This document shows, piece after piece, positions 62,469 to 64,000 of a DNA stretch of 64,000 nt. This DNA comes from Maritimibacter alkaliphilus. GTDB lineage: Bacteria; Pseudomonadota; Alphaproteobacteria; Rhodobacterales; Rhodobacteraceae. A program made the translations under genes and the position numbers. The notes under the pieces are model-generated. The model saw only the letters and a program-made list of their open reading frames with translations. It searched no databases and was not told the DNA's origin. Where the stretch lies: assembly GCF_019801605.1 (NCBI RefSeq), contig NZ_JAHVIT010000002.1, forward strand, positions 1,426,001 to 1,490,000, read 5' to 3'. Positions within the stretch are counted from its first letter, which is position 1; every line of letters starts with the position of its first letter.

Positions 62469-62941
62469 CCGCCCCCATCCCCGTGAAGCTGCAACGGCTG
62501 CCCGAGGCCGACGCCACGATCCCGCTGCCCGCCTACGAGACGACCGGCGCCGCGGGCGCAGACCTGCGCGCCAACCTGCCCGAGGCCGACCGTGCCGCGG
62601 GCATCACGCTGGCCCCGGGGGGGCGCGCCCTGATCCCCACCGGCCTGCGGCTGGAGATCCCCGAAGGCTACGAGATCCAGATCCGCCCGCGCTCGGGTCT
62701 TGCGCTGAAGCACGGGATCACCCTGCCGAACACGCCGGGCACGATCGACAGCGACTATCGCGGTCCCCTTGGCGTGATCCTGATGAACGCGGGGCAGGAG
62801 CCCTTCACCGTCGCCCATGGCGACCGCGTCGCGCAGGCCGTGCTGGCCCCCGTGGTGCAGGCGGCCTTTGCGCTGGTCGAGGAGGCCCTGAGCGAGACCG
62901 CGCGGGGCGAGGGCGGCTTCGGCTCCACCGGGCGGGGCTGA
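62465..62941 (+). CDS. dut: dUTP diphosphatase
   Basis: This 158-residue enzyme hydrolyses dUTP to dUMP. Motifs 1-5 are visible: [54 protein letters not shown] and [11 protein letters not shown]. The start overlaps the coaBC stop (ATGA). The coaBC-dut pairing is common in proteobacteria. Confidence 0.96.
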   Translation: MTAPIPVKLQRLPEADATIPLPAYETTGAAGADLRANLPEADRAAGITLAPGGRALIPTGLRLEIPEGYEIQIRPRSGLALKHGITLPNTPGTIDSDYRGPLGVILMNAGQEPFTVAHGDRVAQAVLAPVVQAAFALVEEALSETARGEGGFGSTGRG

Positions 62942-62951
62942 GGCGGGGCGG

Positions 62952-64000
62952 ATGGCGCTGATCCTCGGCCTCTGCGTCCTGCTCTACGCACTGGCGGCGC
63001 TGCTGCGCCTGCCGCCTGCGCTGCGGTGGGCACTGCCGCTGGGGCTCTATGCCTTGACGCTGCTCATCCACGTGACCCTGCCCGAAGGCCATGCGCTGCG
63101 GGCTGCCACCGGCGGCAGCGCGGTGCCGTGGCTCTTCCTCGGTGCCACGGCTGCCGTGGTGCTGATCTACCGCGAGGGCCTGCGCCGCCTGCGCGCCAAG
63201 GTCGCCGCGAAGGATGCCGCGACCGCCGCCGAGGCCCCCGCACAGGGCCCGTTTAGCGCCAGCGAGTTGGACCGCTATTCCCGCCACATCATCCTGCGTG
63301 ACATCGGCGGCACCGGGCAGCGCCGCCTGAAGGACGCCCGGGTGCTGGTGATCGGGGCCGGGGGACTGGGGGCGCCTGCGCTGCTCTACCTCGCCGCGGC
63401 GGGCGTGGGCCGCATCGGGGTGATCGACAACGACGTGGTGGAGGGTACCAACCTGCAACGGCAGGTGATCCATCGCGACGCGGACATCGGCACGCCCAAG
63501 GCGCTGTCTGCCGCGCGGGCCATGGAGGCGCTGAACCCTTTCATCGAGGTGCGCCCCTACAACCGGGCCCTGACCGAGGAGATCGCCGCCGATCTCTTTG
63601 CCGACTATGACCTGATCCTCGACGGTACCGACAATTTCGCCACCCGCTACCTCGCCAACCGCGTGGCGGTGGCGCAGGGCAAGCCGCTCGTCTCGGGCGC
63701 GCTGTCGCAATGGGAGGGGCAGGTCAGCACCTACGACCCCGCCAAGGGCGCGCCCTGCTACCAGTGCATCGTCCCGCAGGAACCCCCCGCCGAACTGGCC
63801 CCCGCCTGTGCCATCGCGGGCGTGCTGGGGCCGCTGCCCGGCGTCGTCGGCTCGATGATGGCGGTGGAGACGGTCAAGCTGATCACCCGGGCCGGGCAGG
63901 ACCTGCGCGGCCGGATGATAATCTATGACGCACTCTGGAACGAGACCCGCCAGATCACCCTCAAGCCACGCCCGCATTGCCCGGTTTGCGGAACCGGGGG
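62952..64000 (+). CDS. HesA/MoeB/ThiF-family adenylating enzyme with N-terminal membrane helices (cut by window edge)
   Basis: The frame runs from an ATG at 62952 to the window end (349 codons, no stop). Residues about 1-75 form two or three hydrophobic helices (MALILGLCVLLYALAALLRL and SAVPWLFLGATAAVVLIY), followed by an E1-like adenylation domain from about residue 105 (YSRHIILRDIG, VLVIGAGGLGAPALLYLAAAGVG split by the Rossmann GAGGLG). Cysteine pairs CYQC and CPVC should bind zinc. It activates a MoaD/ThiS-type sulfur carrier (family knowledge). It follows dut by 10 bases. The membrane anchor is unusual compared with soluble E. coli MoeB. Confidence 0.85.
   Translation, partial: MALILGLCVLLYALAALLRLPPALRWALPLGLYALTLLIHVTLPEGHALRAATGGSAVPWLFLGATAAVVLIYREGLRRLRAKVAAKDAATAAEAPAQGPFSASELDRYSRHIILRDIGGTGQRRLKDARVLVIGAGGLGAPALLYLAAAGVGRIGVIDNDVVEGTNLQRQVIHRDADIGTPKALSAARAMEALNPFIEVRPYNRALTEEIAADLFADYDLILDGTDNFATRYLANRVAVAQGKPLVSGALSQWEGQVSTYDPAKGAPCYQCIVPQEPPAELAPACAIAGVLGPLPGVVGSMMAVETVKLITRAGQDLRGRMIIYDALWNETRQITLKPRPHCPVCGTG

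Overview
The window looks like chromosomal DNA of an alphaproteobacterium of the order Rhodobacterales (Roseobacter/Rhodobacter group). The support is the high GC content with GC-rich third codon positions, an RpoHII-type sigma-32 factor, a monomeric isocitrate dehydrogenase, a cyoABCD-surf1 quinol oxidase operon, TGA-N9-TCA iron boxes, a PP2C-kinase fusion beside nirBD, and the gene order (PBP-activator lipoprotein)-rsmI-yraN-gshB. I saw no rRNA, tRNA, insertion sequence, prophage or CRISPR array. Both edges cut through genes: a histidine kinase on the left and a MoeB/ThiF-like protein on the right.

Layout. 1-1064: 5' part of a HupT/HoxJ-like sensor kinase. 1462-9331: operon for a PotDBCA-type ABC importer followed by three purine-catabolic hydrolases (amidohydrolase, nucleoside hydrolase, adenine deaminase), so the importer probably brings in a purine base or nucleoside rather than a polyamine. 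9470-16476: nitrogen region with an NsrR-like Rrf2 regulator, nirB, nirD, a nitrite/formate channel, a PP2C/Ser-Thr-kinase fusion and cyanase. 16558-19695: two-component pair whose receiver lacks its phospho-acceptor aspartate. 19785-24672: cyoABCD-surf1. 25454-27658: icd. 27763-34942: siderophore importer, TonB receptor and siderophore-interacting protein under two iron-box candidates. 35359-36744: cysG (siroheme). 37111-39798: YbjN-like protein, proC, tRNA-binding protein, 2-hydroxyacid dehydrogenase. 40001-46099: tdk, a tiny lipoprotein, carB, trpS, a rhomboid-like protein that has lost its catalytic residues. 46127-53347: phospholipase D-like protein, murJ, glnD, PBP-activator-like lipoprotein. 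53436-57715: rsmI, yraN, gshB, an 8-bp x 15 tandem repeat, comM. 57833-64000: GST-like fusion, cobalamin genes (phosphatase, cobU), rpoH, coaBC, dut and the partial MoeB/ThiF.

How it fits together. NirBD needs siroheme, which CysG makes. The nirB and cysG upstream regions, 25 kb apart, share a palindrome (CATGC-N9-GCATG with near-identical flanks) and a leader hairpin of the form AGC-AAnGnT-GCT. In the cysG leader the 3' side of that hairpin is also the 5' side of a good intrinsic terminator just before the start codon. This looks like a two-level regulon: a DNA-binding regulator plus ANTAR/NasT-like antitermination. It is the most interesting signal in the window. Gene calls of enzymes rest on family recognition from the translated sequence; regulatory calls are inferred from the sequence alone.
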